Origin: Candidatus Bathyarchaeota archaeon
GTDB taxonomy: Archaea > Thermoproteota > Bathyarchaeia > TCS64
DNA: 14,907 bases
NCBI GenBank assembly: GCA_003662205.1
Contig: QMXQ01000018.1
Coordinates: 1-14,907, forward strand
Direction: 5' to 3'
Shown here: positions 4,945 through 12,194 of the stretch, in pieces
How the letters are laid out: every line of letters starts with the position of its first letter
Numbering within the stretch: position 1 is the first letter of the stretch
The notes under the pieces: model-generated
Told to the model about the DNA's origin: nothing
Seen by the model: the letters and a program-made list of their open reading frames with translations, nothing else
Database searches by the model: none
Program-made: the position numbers and the translations under genes

Positions 4945-6153
4945 ATGATCGATTTCTCTTTCACGGAGGAGCAGGAGCTCTTCCGGGAGGCCATCAGGGA
5001 GTGGCTCGCGAAGAACCTGCCACTGGAGAAGGTGCGGGAGAACGATGAGAAGCACGAGCTTCCGAAGAGCCTGCTGAAGGGGCTTGGCGACCTCGGGCTC
5101 CTCTGCATGACCCTCCCCGAGGAGCACGGGGGCGCGGGCGCTGACTGGGTGACCGCGACCATCGCGGCCGAGGAGCTGGGGTACGCCGACATCTCCATAG
5201 CGCTCCCCGTCTTCTTCCTCGTCCAGGCGAGCTGGGGCTTCGTCGTCGACCGCTACTGCACCGACGCCGTCAGGGACTCGGTGCTCAGGAAGGCGGCCAG
5301 GGGCGAGGCCTTCATCGGCATAGGCGTCACGGAGCCCGGCGGCGGCTCCGACGTGGCCGGCTTCGAGACGACGCTGAAGAGGGGCGACGGGGGCTGGATC
5401 GTGAACGGCGAGAAGACCTACATCAGCGGCACGGCGGAGTGCCAGGAGCTGGGCGGCGGCTACTTCGTCACCGGCTACAGCGACAGGTCGAAGGGCCACA
5501 GGGGGATGACAGCCTTCTACCTCCCGCTGGACTCGCCCGGCGTCGAGGTGACCAAGCGGTTCGACAACATGGGCCGGATGGCCATCAGCACCGGCGGCTT
5601 CAAGATGACCGACGTCTTCGTCCCCGACGAGCACCAGCTGGGGGAGACGGGCCGAGGCTTCTACCTGACCATGGAGGGCTTCGACGCGGCCCGGATCCTC
5701 GTCTCGGCGAGCTGCATCGGCGCCGCCCAAAGGGCCCTGGAGATCGGCATGGAGTACATCAAGGAGCGGAGGGCCTTCGGACAGCACCTCGCGAAGTACC
5801 AGGGCATACAGTTCGACCTGGCGGAGATGGCGGCCCACCACGAGGCGGTCAAGAACCTCATCTACAAGACGGCGTGGATGCAGGACCAGAAATACCAGAA
5901 GGGGACGTTCACCCCCCTTGAGGTCAGCAAGTACATCTCGATGTGCAAGCTCCTAGCGCCGCACATGGCGATGGACACATTCAGGAGGACGATGCTCTGG
6001 ATGGGCGCCTACGGCTACACGAAGGAGTGCCCGCTGGAGATGGGGCTGCGGGGCGTCATGAGCTACTGCATCGGCGCCGAGGGAGCCGCCAACATCCAGA
6101 AGATCGTCATCGCCCGCGAGACCCTCGGCAGAGAATGGACCCGAACCAGGTAG
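4945..6153 (+). CDS. Acyl-CoA dehydrogenase (FAD flavoprotein)
   Basis: This enzyme performs alpha,beta-dehydrogenation of an acyl-CoA and passes electrons to ETF. The 402 residues cover the whole family architecture: N-terminal helices (1-120), a middle beta domain with GVTEPGGGSDVAG (127-139) and WIVNGEKTYISG (151-162), then a C-terminal helical domain with ERRAFGQ (274-280). The expected catalytic Glu is E379 in GAEGAANIQKIVIARE; it lines up with the Glu of the usual 'YEGT' motif, but Thr is replaced by Ala and the preceding residues are Gly-Ala. This is seen in some non-fatty-acid members, so chain-length specificity cannot be assigned. The ATG start at 4945 gives the usual N terminus (IDFSFTEEQ). 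A T5 run follows the stop. It is divergent from the dehydrogenase at 3658. The etfA fragment at the left edge is a candidate electron partner. Confidence 0.93.
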   Translation: MIDFSFTEEQELFREAIREWLAKNLPLEKVRENDEKHELPKSLLKGLGDLGLLCMTLPEEHGGAGADWVTATIAAEELGYADISIALPVFFLVQASWGFVVDRYCTDAVRDSVLRKAARGEAFIGIGVTEPGGGSDVAGFETTLKRGDGGWIVNGEKTYISGTAECQELGGGYFVTGYSDRSKGHRGMTAFYLPLDSPGVEVTKRFDNMGRMAISTGGFKMTDVFVPDEHQLGETGRGFYLTMEGFDAARILVSASCIGAAQRALEIGMEYIKERRAFGQHLAKYQGIQFDLAEMAAHHEAVKNLIYKTAWMQDQKYQKGTFTPLEVSKYISMCKLLAPHMAMDTFRRTMLWMGAYGYTKECPLEMGLRGVMSYCIGAEGAANIQKIVIARETLGREWTRTR

Positions 6154-6167
6154 ACCCCTTCCACCTC

Positions 6168-6172
6168 TTTTT
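6168..6172 (+). terminator. T5 run after the acyl-CoA dehydrogenase
   Basis: CTTTTTCC lies 15 bases after the stop, within a pyrimidine-rich stretch. It is a candidate terminator ahead of an independent promoter for the next gene. Confidence 0.45.
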
Positions 6173-6217
6173 CCTTCTTAGAATAGGCGTCTCCATCCTC
6201 GGCGGGGTCAGAGTTTT

Positions 6218-6227
6218 CTTTATCTAT
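6218..6227 (+). promoter_or_regulatory. TATA box of the phosphodiesterase gene
   Basis: CTTTATCTAT is AT-rich within GC-rich flanks and is centred about 34 bases before the TTG at 6257. This predicts a transcript beginning only a few bases before the AGGTG at 6247-6251. Confidence 0.45.
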
Positions 6228-6256
6228 GATGTTCCCATGTTTCTGCAGGTGCGACG

Positions 6257-7063
6257 TTGTTCGACGAGTATGACATGCGGTCCGTGGCACCGACGGTCTG
6301 CCGGGTTCTAGGGGTGCGGCCGCCGTCGTCGGCGGAGGTCGAGCCGCTTGAGGAGGTGGTCGGGACGATGGGCCTCGTGGAGAGGCTAGCGGTGGTGGTC
6401 ATCGACGCCTTCGGCGCGTCGACGTGGGCCGCCGCCCGGATGGAGGTGCCGACGTTCAACGCCCTGGCGAACCGGCACCTGATCCATCTGAGATCGGTGA
6501 TGCCGACCATCACGCCGGTAAACTTCGCGACGATGCTGACGGGCGCCCACCCGGATAGACACCTGATCAGGGACCGAGCCGAGAAGCTCGCCCTGGAGAC
6601 CGTCTTCGACGTCCTCCGGGAGGAGGGGCGGGTCTCGGCGACGGCGGCTCGGGCCGTCAGCAGCCTCGGCATCCTCATCTCCCCCTTCGCTGACCGCCCC
6701 GGCCTGGCGGAGTCGAACACCGACGAGGAGGTCTACGCCCTCGCCGTGGGGGCCCTTGAGTCGCGCGTCGACCTCCTATGGGTGCAGCTCCTCGACGTGG
6801 ACGACGAGGGACACCGGCACGGGCCGCTGAGCGGTGAGAGCGCTGCCGCGGCGCACAGGGATGACGGATACCTCAGGGGGATCGCCGAGGAGGCGTCGAG
6901 AAAGGGTTACGGCCTCATGGTCCTCGCCGACCACGGGCAGCACACGGTGATGAGGGAGGACGGAAGCATGGGAGGGACCCACGGCAGCGACATAGACGAC
7001 GATGTCTACGTCCCCTTCGTATGGTCCACCCACCGGGAGCTGAGAAAGGCCCTCGGGCTGTGA
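6257..7063 (+). CDS. Alkaline phosphatase-superfamily phosphodiesterase/nucleotide pyrophosphatase-like protein
   Basis: This is a 268-residue protein of the metallo-dependent phosphodiesterase/pyrophosphatase family. All seven expected metal or catalytic positions are visible: D50 (VVIDAFG), nucleophile T86 with N89 in PTITPVNF, D182 and H186 in DDEGHRHGP, D225-H226 (ADHG) and H242 (GGTHGSD). It should hydrolyse phosphodiester or pyrophosphate bonds with two metal ions. It is shorter than eukaryotic NPPs and has no signal peptide or membrane segment, so a cytosolic nucleotide or sugar-phosphate substrate is likely. The start is taken as TTG at 6257, preceded by AGGTG with 5-base spacing and a TATA box; ATG at 6275 is the alternative. 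It has its own promoter and no obvious operon partner. Confidence 0.85.
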   Translation: MFDEYDMRSVAPTVCRVLGVRPPSSAEVEPLEEVVGTMGLVERLAVVVIDAFGASTWAAARMEVPTFNALANRHLIHLRSVMPTITPVNFATMLTGAHPDRHLIRDRAEKLALETVFDVLREEGRVSATAARAVSSLGILISPFADRPGLAESNTDEEVYALAVGALESRVDLLWVQLLDVDDEGHRHGPLSGESAAAAHRDDGYLRGIAEEASRKGYGLMVLADHGQHTVMREDGSMGGTHGSDIDDDVYVPFVWSTHRELRKALGL

Positions 7064-7094
7064 ATCCGAGCGCTCGATGAAGGCCGTCGATCCC

Positions 7095-7116
7095 CGTTTC
7101 AACCGCCCTCGAAACG
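7095..7116. repeat. Inverted repeat CGTTTC-N10-GAAACG upstream of the NTPase promoter
   Basis: Two 6-bp arms with a 10-base centre (one helical turn centre to centre about 16 bases) lie in the 92-base gap, just upstream of the TATA box at 7125. They could be an operator for the NTPase/molybdenum-hydroxylase operon or a weak hairpin. The only support is symmetry and position. Confidence 0.3.
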
Positions 7117-7124
7117 CCGTATCC

Positions 7125-7132
7125 TCATATAT
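7125..7132 (+). promoter_or_regulatory. TATA box of the NTPase-molybdenum hydroxylase operon
   Basis: TCATATAT is centred about 28 bases before the ATG at 7156. Transcription would then begin at or next to the start codon, giving a leaderless first gene. No comparable box is seen before the following large-subunit gene, so this probably drives the whole operon. Confidence 0.5.
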
Positions 7133-7155
7133 CCCTGAGGGAGAGAGCTTTACAG

Positions 7156-7728
7156 ATGTCATGCGGCATAGTGGTCCACGGCGCCATCGGAAGCGGGAAG
7201 ACCACCACCTGCCTGAAGCTGGCGGAGAGGGCGCGGGCCGAGGGCGTCCCCGTGAGGGGCATCCTGAGTATCCGCGTCTACCAGGACGGGACGCTCATAG
7301 GCTACGACGGCCTAGACCTCGCCAGCGGTCAAGCCTTCCCACTCGTCCGGCTCAGAGGGCTGGCCGAGGGCTCGGACTGGTTCGAGTTCGGCCGTCTAAA
7401 GTATGCCTTCTCCATTCCTGGCTTCGAGCGCGCTAACCGCGTCCTCACGCGATCGGCTGAGGTGCTGGGCCACCCCTCCATAGTCTTTGTCGACGAGTTC
7501 GGGAGGTTGGAGAGGGCGGGGAAGGGCATCTTCCTCGGCGCGGCTAGGGTCGCTGAGGCTTTGAGGGGCGGGGGCGTCGCCGTCTTCGCGTGCCGCACTG
7601 ATATGGTCGAGGTGATCGAGAAGCTTATCCGCGGCAAGGCGCAGGCCGTGTTCAGGCACGAGCCCGGGGACGCGGAGGCGCTATGGCGTGAGGTTCAGGG
7701 GTATGTTCGGGCGGAATATTTGAAATAG
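7156..7728 (+). CDS. THEP1-like P-loop NTPase (NTPase_1/DUF2478-like)
   Basis: This is a 190-residue nucleoside-triphosphatase. Walker A is GAIGSGKTT (9-17) and Walker B is IVFVDEFGRLE (109-119), matching the THEP1 'VIDEIGxxE' pattern. The family-like GIL and GYDGLDLASG segments lie in between (35-58). THEP1 proteins hydrolyse NTPs without a settled physiological role; DUF2478-type relatives are found beside molybdenum enzymes, from memory. It is the first gene of the operon, with the stop 15 bases before the large hydroxylase subunit, which suggests a role in cofactor or enzyme maturation, for example chaperone-like insertion. The ATG start leaves essentially no leader after the predicted TATA box. 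ATPase/GTPase specificity cannot be seen. Confidence 0.82.
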   Translation: MSCGIVVHGAIGSGKTTTCLKLAERARAEGVPVRGILSIRVYQDGTLIGYDGLDLASGQAFPLVRLRGLAEGSDWFEFGRLKYAFSIPGFERANRVLTRSAEVLGHPSIVFVDEFGRLERAGKGIFLGAARVAEALRGGGVAVFACRTDMVEVIEKLIRGKAQAVFRHEPGDAEALWREVQGYVRAEYLK

Positions 7729-7743
7729 GTGTAATACGCTGAA

Positions 7744-10080
7744 ATGATAGAGTTATGGGACGGCGCCTCTATGGAGTACGATAAGATCCTTGAGAACTTG
7801 CTGGGGCGGGACGACTACCTCGTCGTGGGGCACAGCGTCGTGAGGACGGACGCCCTCGAAAAGGCCCTCGGCAGGGCCAGGTTCACGGCCGACTACATAC
7901 CTAAGGGGACGGCCGTGGTCAAGGTCGTCCGCAGCTCCCAGCCCCACGCCCGCATAAAGGTCGACGTGAAGGCCGCGCTAGGCGTTCCCGGGGTCCTCGC
8001 GGTGCTCACCGCCGCCGACGTCCCCGGCCATAACCAGATCGGGTACGCGCTCCCGGACCAGCCGTTTCTCAACGGCGAGAAGGTCCACTACATCGGCGAC
8101 CCCATCGCCCTCGTCTGCGCGGAGAAAGAGTACGCGGCGGCTGAGGCCGTGGACGCCGTCGAGGTCGAGTATGATCCTCTGCCGGCGTCCTTCACCCTCG
8201 ACGCCGCCCTCCAGCCCGACGCCGAGCCCATCCACGAGGGCGGGAACGTCGCCGTCACGACCCGCATCAGGAAGGGGGACGCCGAGAGGGGTTTCTCCGC
8301 GGCCGAGGTCGAGGTGGAGGATACATACGAGACGCCGTACCAAGAGCACATGTACCTTGAGCCCGAGGCCGCGTACGCCGTCCCCGAGGGCGCCGGCAAG
8401 GTCACCGTCGTCGGAACCATGCAGAGCCCCTTCCTCGTCCGGGAGAAGGTGGCCCACGTTCTCGGCTGGAACCTGAGCCAGGTGAGGATCATCCAGGCCC
8501 TGACCGGCGGCGCCTTCGGCGGCAAGGACGACATGGGGCCCCTGGTCTGCGCGAAGGCGGCGCTGGCGGCCGTCAAGCTCGGGAGACCCGCGGCCCTCGT
8601 CTTCGATCGGGACGAGTCGGTGGCGTACACGCCGAAGCGGTTCCCCGCCCGCATCAGGTACCGGTCCGGCGCGGACGGGGAGGGCAGGATAACTGCCGTT
8701 GAGGTGGACATCACCGTGGACTGCGGCGCCTACGCCAACCGCGCCCCCTTCTGGCTCTGGAGGATGACCGCCCACGCCGCCGGCCCCTACGAGGTCGAGA
8801 ACGCCTCCGTCGATGGGCGCGCCGTCTACACAAACAAGGTGTTCGGGGGCAGCTTCCGCGGCTTCGGCGACGTCGCCATCCACTTCGCCGCCGAGTCCCA
8901 GGTCGACCGGCTGGCGGAGGAGCTCGGCATGGACCCCGTCGAGTTCAGGCTGAGGAACGTGCTGAGGCCGGGGTCCAGGACGACCTGCGACCAGCTCCTC
9001 GACCACTCCGTCGGCATGGAGGAGTGCCTGCGCGGGGCGGCGGAGGCAGCCGGCTGGAAGCGTGGACGGGAGCTGGGGCGGAAGGGAAGCCGGGTCAGGG
9101 GCGTCGGCGTCGGCTGCGCCTATCACGGCATCAGCACCAGCCGGAGCACGCCTGACTGGTCGGCGGCCTCCCTCATCCTCAACCAGGACGGCTCCTTCAC
9201 CTATCGGACGGGCATCTGCGAGCTGGGGCAGGGGTCGCCCGTGGGCCACGCGAAGATCGTGGCTGAGATCATCGGCGCCCCCCTCAGCTCCATCCGGATA
9301 GAGGTCCCCGACACGGACTCGACGCCCAACGCGAAGCCGACCCACGGCAGCCGGGGCCTCATGCTCGGGGGGACGGCGGCGGCGGACGCGGCCCTGAAGC
9401 TGAGGCAGCGGATGATCTCGGTCGCCGCGGAGATGCTCGGCTGCCCCGAGGCAGACGTCGACCTGAGAGAGGGGAGGGCGTTCAACAGGCAGGACCCCTC
9501 CGAGGAGGTGAGCTTCGCGGAGCTGGCGGAAGAGCTCTACGTCCGGGGCGTCTCCCCCGCTGCCTACGGCTTCTACACCTCGCCTAGGAGGTTCTACGAC
9601 CCCGAGACGGGGCTGGGCGTCAACTACTCAGTCTACACCTTCGCGGCCTCGGTCGTCGAGGTGGAGGTGGACACCGAGACGGGGCAGGTCGACGTGGTGA
9701 AGGTCTGGCCGGCGATGGACGTCGGCAGGGCCATCGACCCGCTGATGATCGAGGGGCAGATCCACGGCGCCGTCTCCCAGGGGATAGGCTTCACCCTGAT
9801 GGAGCGCCTCGTCGTTGAGGACGGATTAGTCCTCAACCCCAACTTCAAGGACTACGTCGTCCCCTCCGCCCTCGACACCCCAGAGGTGGCGGAGACCATC
9901 ATCGTGGAGGAGCCCTACAGGCACTCGGCCTTCGGCGCCAAGGGCGTCGGGGAGCCCGCCATCATCTCCATCGTCCCCGCCATCGCCAACGCCATCCACA
10001 ACGCCACCGGCCTCAGGTTCAACACCCTCCCCATCACAGCGGAGCGCCTCTACGCGGCGCTCAGGAGGCGAAAACCATGA
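7744..10080 (+). CDS. Molybdenum hydroxylase large subunit (xanthine dehydrogenase family, molybdopterin-binding)
   Basis: This is the 778-residue catalytic subunit that binds the molybdenum-pterin cofactor and hydroxylates a heterocycle, aldehyde or related substrate with water as oxygen source. An N-terminal a/b-hammerhead domain (about 28-145) begins GHSVVRTDALEKALGRARFTADY. The cofactor loops are GGAFGGK (255-261), SFRGFG (370-375), ELGQGSPVGH (493-502) and HGSRGLMLGG (534-543). The catalytic Glu is E737 in GAKGVGEPAI. The CO-dehydrogenase loop with Cys (AYxCSFR) is absent, GGSFRGFG being present instead, so this is not a form I CO dehydrogenase. The start is ATG 7744 with GGTG 12 bases upstream; ATG 7771 is the alternative and matches the usual N terminus about as well. 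Its stop overlaps the FAD subunit start (ATGA). Substrate unknown. Confidence 0.92.
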   Translation: MIELWDGASMEYDKILENLLGRDDYLVVGHSVVRTDALEKALGRARFTADYIPKGTAVVKVVRSSQPHARIKVDVKAALGVPGVLAVLTAADVPGHNQIGYALPDQPFLNGEKVHYIGDPIALVCAEKEYAAAEAVDAVEVEYDPLPASFTLDAALQPDAEPIHEGGNVAVTTRIRKGDAERGFSAAEVEVEDTYETPYQEHMYLEPEAAYAVPEGAGKVTVVGTMQSPFLVREKVAHVLGWNLSQVRIIQALTGGAFGGKDDMGPLVCAKAALAAVKLGRPAALVFDRDESVAYTPKRFPARIRYRSGADGEGRITAVEVDITVDCGAYANRAPFWLWRMTAHAAGPYEVENASVDGRAVYTNKVFGGSFRGFGDVAIHFAAESQVDRLAEELGMDPVEFRLRNVLRPGSRTTCDQLLDHSVGMEECLRGAAEAAGWKRGRELGRKGSRVRGVGVGCAYHGISTSRSTPDWSAASLILNQDGSFTYRTGICELGQGSPVGHAKIVAEIIGAPLSSIRIEVPDTDSTPNAKPTHGSRGLMLGGTAAADAALKLRQRMISVAAEMLGCPEADVDLREGRAFNRQDPSEEVSFAELAEELYVRGVSPAAYGFYTSPRRFYDPETGLGVNYSVYTFAASVVEVEVDTETGQVDVVKVWPAMDVGRAIDPLMIEGQIHGAVSQGIGFTLMERLVVEDGLVLNPNFKDYVVPSALDTPEVAETIIVEEPYRHSAFGAKGVGEPAIISIVPAIANAIHNATGLRFNTLPITAERLYAALRRRKP

Positions 10081-10955
10081 GGCCTATCCCCAGCTTCAGC
10101 CTCCACCGGCCCAAAACCCTCAGCGAAGCGCTGGAGCTGCTCCAGGCCCTAGAGGATGCGAGACCCATCGCCGGCGGCACCGACCTGCTGGTCCTCCTGA
10201 GAGACGGCGCCGTCAGTGCGAAACACCTCATCGACCTCGGCGGCGTCCACGAGCTCCAATACATCCGGGAGGAGAACGACGAGATCCGCATCGGGGCGGC
10301 GACGACCCACGCCCAGCTCCTCAGGTCGGAGCTGATAGCCGAGAAGACGCCCCTCCTCCACGAGGCCGCGGCGTCCATAGGCAGCGTCCAGATCCGGAAC
10401 CGGGGCACCCTCGGCGGGAACCTGTGCAACGCGTCGCCCGCCGCGGACACCGCGCCGCCCCTCCTCGCCCTCAACGCCGAGGCCGCCGTCGCCTCCACAG
10501 GCGGGACGAGGATCATCCCCCTCGGCGACCTCTTCGCCGGGCCCAAGATGAACAGCCTCCGCCCCGGGGAGCTGCTCACGGAGATAAGGTTCCCGACCCC
10601 GCCGGCGGGATCGGGAACGTCCTTCCAGAAGCTCGGCAGGAGGCGGGGCCTCACGCTCGCCGTCATCAACGTCGCCGTCTACCTCTGCCTGGAGGGCGGC
10701 GTCTGCCGGGAGGCGCGGATAGCCCTCGGCGCCGTCGCCGCCACGCCCATCAGGATGCCGGCGGCGGAGGAGATGCTGGAAGGGAGGCAGCTGTCCGGGG
10801 AGCTTATAGAGGCGGCGGCGTCGGCCTGCCGCGATCAGGTGAGGCCCATCGACGACATACGGGCGTCGGCGGAGTACCGCCGCGAGATGGCCTACGTCCT
10901 GACGAGGAGGGCGCTGATGGACGCGTGGGAGCGGGCTAGGAGGGATACGCTATGA
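10077..10955 (+). CDS. Molybdenum hydroxylase FAD-binding medium subunit
   Basis: This is the 292-residue flavin subunit that passes electrons from the iron-sulfur subunit to the acceptor. The FAD-binding motifs are IAGGTDLL (31-38) and QIRNRGTLGGN with CNASPAAD (105-124). The C-terminal domain is of the CO-dehydrogenase flavoprotein type (ARIALGAVAATPIR, then the YRREMAYVLTRRAL end). The extra [4Fe-4S] loop of 4-hydroxybenzoyl-CoA reductase is not present: there is no Cys-rich insertion. The start is fixed by AGGAGG at 10063-10068 with 8-base spacing and by the ATGA overlap with the large subunit. The next gene starts in the same ATGA fashion at 10952, so the subunits are translationally coupled. 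Confidence 0.93.
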   Translation: MRPIPSFSLHRPKTLSEALELLQALEDARPIAGGTDLLVLLRDGAVSAKHLIDLGGVHELQYIREENDEIRIGAATTHAQLLRSELIAEKTPLLHEAAASIGSVQIRNRGTLGGNLCNASPAADTAPPLLALNAEAAVASTGGTRIIPLGDLFAGPKMNSLRPGELLTEIRFPTPPAGSGTSFQKLGRRRGLTLAVINVAVYLCLEGGVCREARIALGAVAATPIRMPAAEEMLEGRQLSGELIEAAASACRDQVRPIDDIRASAEYRREMAYVLTRRALMDAWERARRDTL

Positions 10956-11425
10956 GAATAACATTCGAGCTGAACGGGAAGAGGGTCGAGTGCGAGGCCA
11001 GGCCGAACAAGACCCTCCTCGACCTCCTCAGGGCCGATCTGGGGCTGACCAGCGTGAAGAAGGGCTGCGAGCAGGGGGAGTGCGGGGCCTGCACGGTCCT
11101 CCTGGACGGCGCGCCCGTCAACTCGTGCCTGGTGCTGGCGCCCCAGGTGGAGGGGAGGGCGGTCACCACCCTGGACGGGCTGGTGGACGACCCGCTGATG
11201 GCGGCCCTGCGAAAGGCGTTCATGGAGGACGGCGCCATCCAGTGCGGCTTCTGCATCCCGGGGATGCTCCTCTCGGCGTACGCGCTCCTCAGGGAGAACC
11301 CACGGCCGACGGAGGAAGAGGTGAAGACCGCCATCGAGGGGAACATCTGCCGCTGCACGGGCTACATCAAGATCATCGAGGCGATCATGGACGCCGCCGA
11401 GAGAATCCAAAATGAGCGACCCTGA
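10952..11425 (+). CDS. Molybdenum hydroxylase small subunit with two [2Fe-2S] clusters
   Basis: This is a 157-residue iron-sulfur electron-transfer subunit. The N-terminal plant-ferredoxin-type cluster has C39, C44, C47 and C59 (GCEQGECGACTV). The C-terminal helical cluster has C98, C101, C133 and C135 (QCGFC, NICRCTGY). All eight ligands are intact. The length is standard. AGGAGGG at 10938-10944 with 7-base spacing supports the start at ATG 10952. The coding end overlaps xdhC by 14 bases. It completes a large-medium-small set with the two preceding genes. Confidence 0.95.
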   Translation: MRITFELNGKRVECEARPNKTLLDLLRADLGLTSVKKGCEQGECGACTVLLDGAPVNSCLVLAPQVEGRAVTTLDGLVDDPLMAALRKAFMEDGAIQCGFCIPGMLLSAYALLRENPRPTEEEVKTAIEGNICRCTGYIKIIEAIMDAAERIQNERP

Positions 11426-12194
11426 GATATTCACCGAGCTGACGCGCCTCCTGGGGGAGGGCAGGGGCGCCGTCCTCTGCACCCTCATCGAGAAGACGGG
11501 GTCGGGGCCGAGGGATACGGGCGCCAAGATGCTCATCACCCCCGACGGCGGCACTGTCGGCACCATCGGCGGCGGAGGCATGGAGCGGCGGCTGATCCGG
11601 GAGGCCCTGGAGGCGCTGAGGGAAGGCAAGCCCAGAACGCTGACCTTCGCCCTCGGGCTCCAGCCCGAGGGGGACGCGGTGCCGGTCAACTCGAAATGCG
11701 GCGGGACGGTGAAGATATTCTTGGACGTGATCAAACCGGAGCCCAGGCTCATCATCATAGGCTCGGGGCACATCGCAAAGCCCCTCGCGGAGCTCGCGGC
11801 GATGACGGGGTTCGACGTGACGGTGGTGGACGACGCCGCGACGGCCACCCGGGAGCGATTCCCCAGGGCAGAACTCCGCACGGGTCCCTTCGAGGAGGAA
11901 CTCGAAAGGGTGGAGGTGAGGCCCTCCGACTTCGTCGCGGTCGTCCACGGCGAGACGGGCTACGAGCTGGCCGCGCTGAGGAGCATGCTGCGCCGAGGGC
12001 CCGCCTACATCGGCCTCCTCGGGAGCAGGAACAAGGCGGCGGAGCATAAGAGGCAGCTGCTGGAGGAGGGCTTCCCCAGGGAGGAGGTCGACGCCATCCA
12101 GGCCCCCATCGGCATGGACATAGGGGCCGAGACCCCCGAGGAGATCGCCGTGAGCATCGTCGCGGAGCTCATCAGGGCGCGGCGCCGCGGCTAG
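11412..12194 (+). CDS. xdhC: XdhC/CoxI-family molybdenum cofactor maturation factor
   Basis: XdhC-type proteins bind the molybdenum cofactor, assist its sulfuration and hand it to the large subunit of xanthine dehydrogenase-family enzymes. The 260 residues hold both expected domains: an N-terminal XdhC_CoxI part with GSGPRDTGAKM (30-40), GTIGGGGME (50-58) and the conserved Cys in KCGG (95-98); then a Rossmann-like C-terminal part with IIIGSGHIAKPLA (114-126), YIGLLGSRNKA (199-209) and PIGMDIGAETPEEIAVSI (232-249). It is the last gene of the plus-strand operon, overlapping the small subunit by 14 bases. Its 3' end overlaps the convergent cytidylyltransferase gene by 23 bases. It may serve both hydroxylases of the window, since no second copy is seen. 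Confidence 0.92.
   Translation: MSDPEIFTELTRLLGEGRGAVLCTLIEKTGSGPRDTGAKMLITPDGGTVGTIGGGGMERRLIREALEALREGKPRTLTFALGLQPEGDAVPVNSKCGGTVKIFLDVIKPEPRLIIIGSGHIAKPLAELAAMTGFDVTVVDDAATATRERFPRAELRTGPFEEELERVEVRPSDFVAVVHGETGYELAALRSMLRRGPAYIGLLGSRNKAAEHKRQLLEEGFPREEVDAIQAPIGMDIGAETPEEIAVSIVAELIRARRRG

Noticed and set aside
7978..9345. 455-codon open frame on the minus strand inside the large hydroxylase subunit gene
   Set aside because: It is fully antisense to a gene with clear cofactor motifs. High GC at third positions suppresses stops on the opposite strand, and the translation is low-complexity Gly/Ala/Arg/Asp without a recognisable domain.
7744..10080. Identification of the first hydroxylase as an aerobic CO dehydrogenase
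   Set aside because: The Cys-containing active-site loop of form I CO dehydrogenase is missing; the corresponding stretch reads GGSFRGFG.
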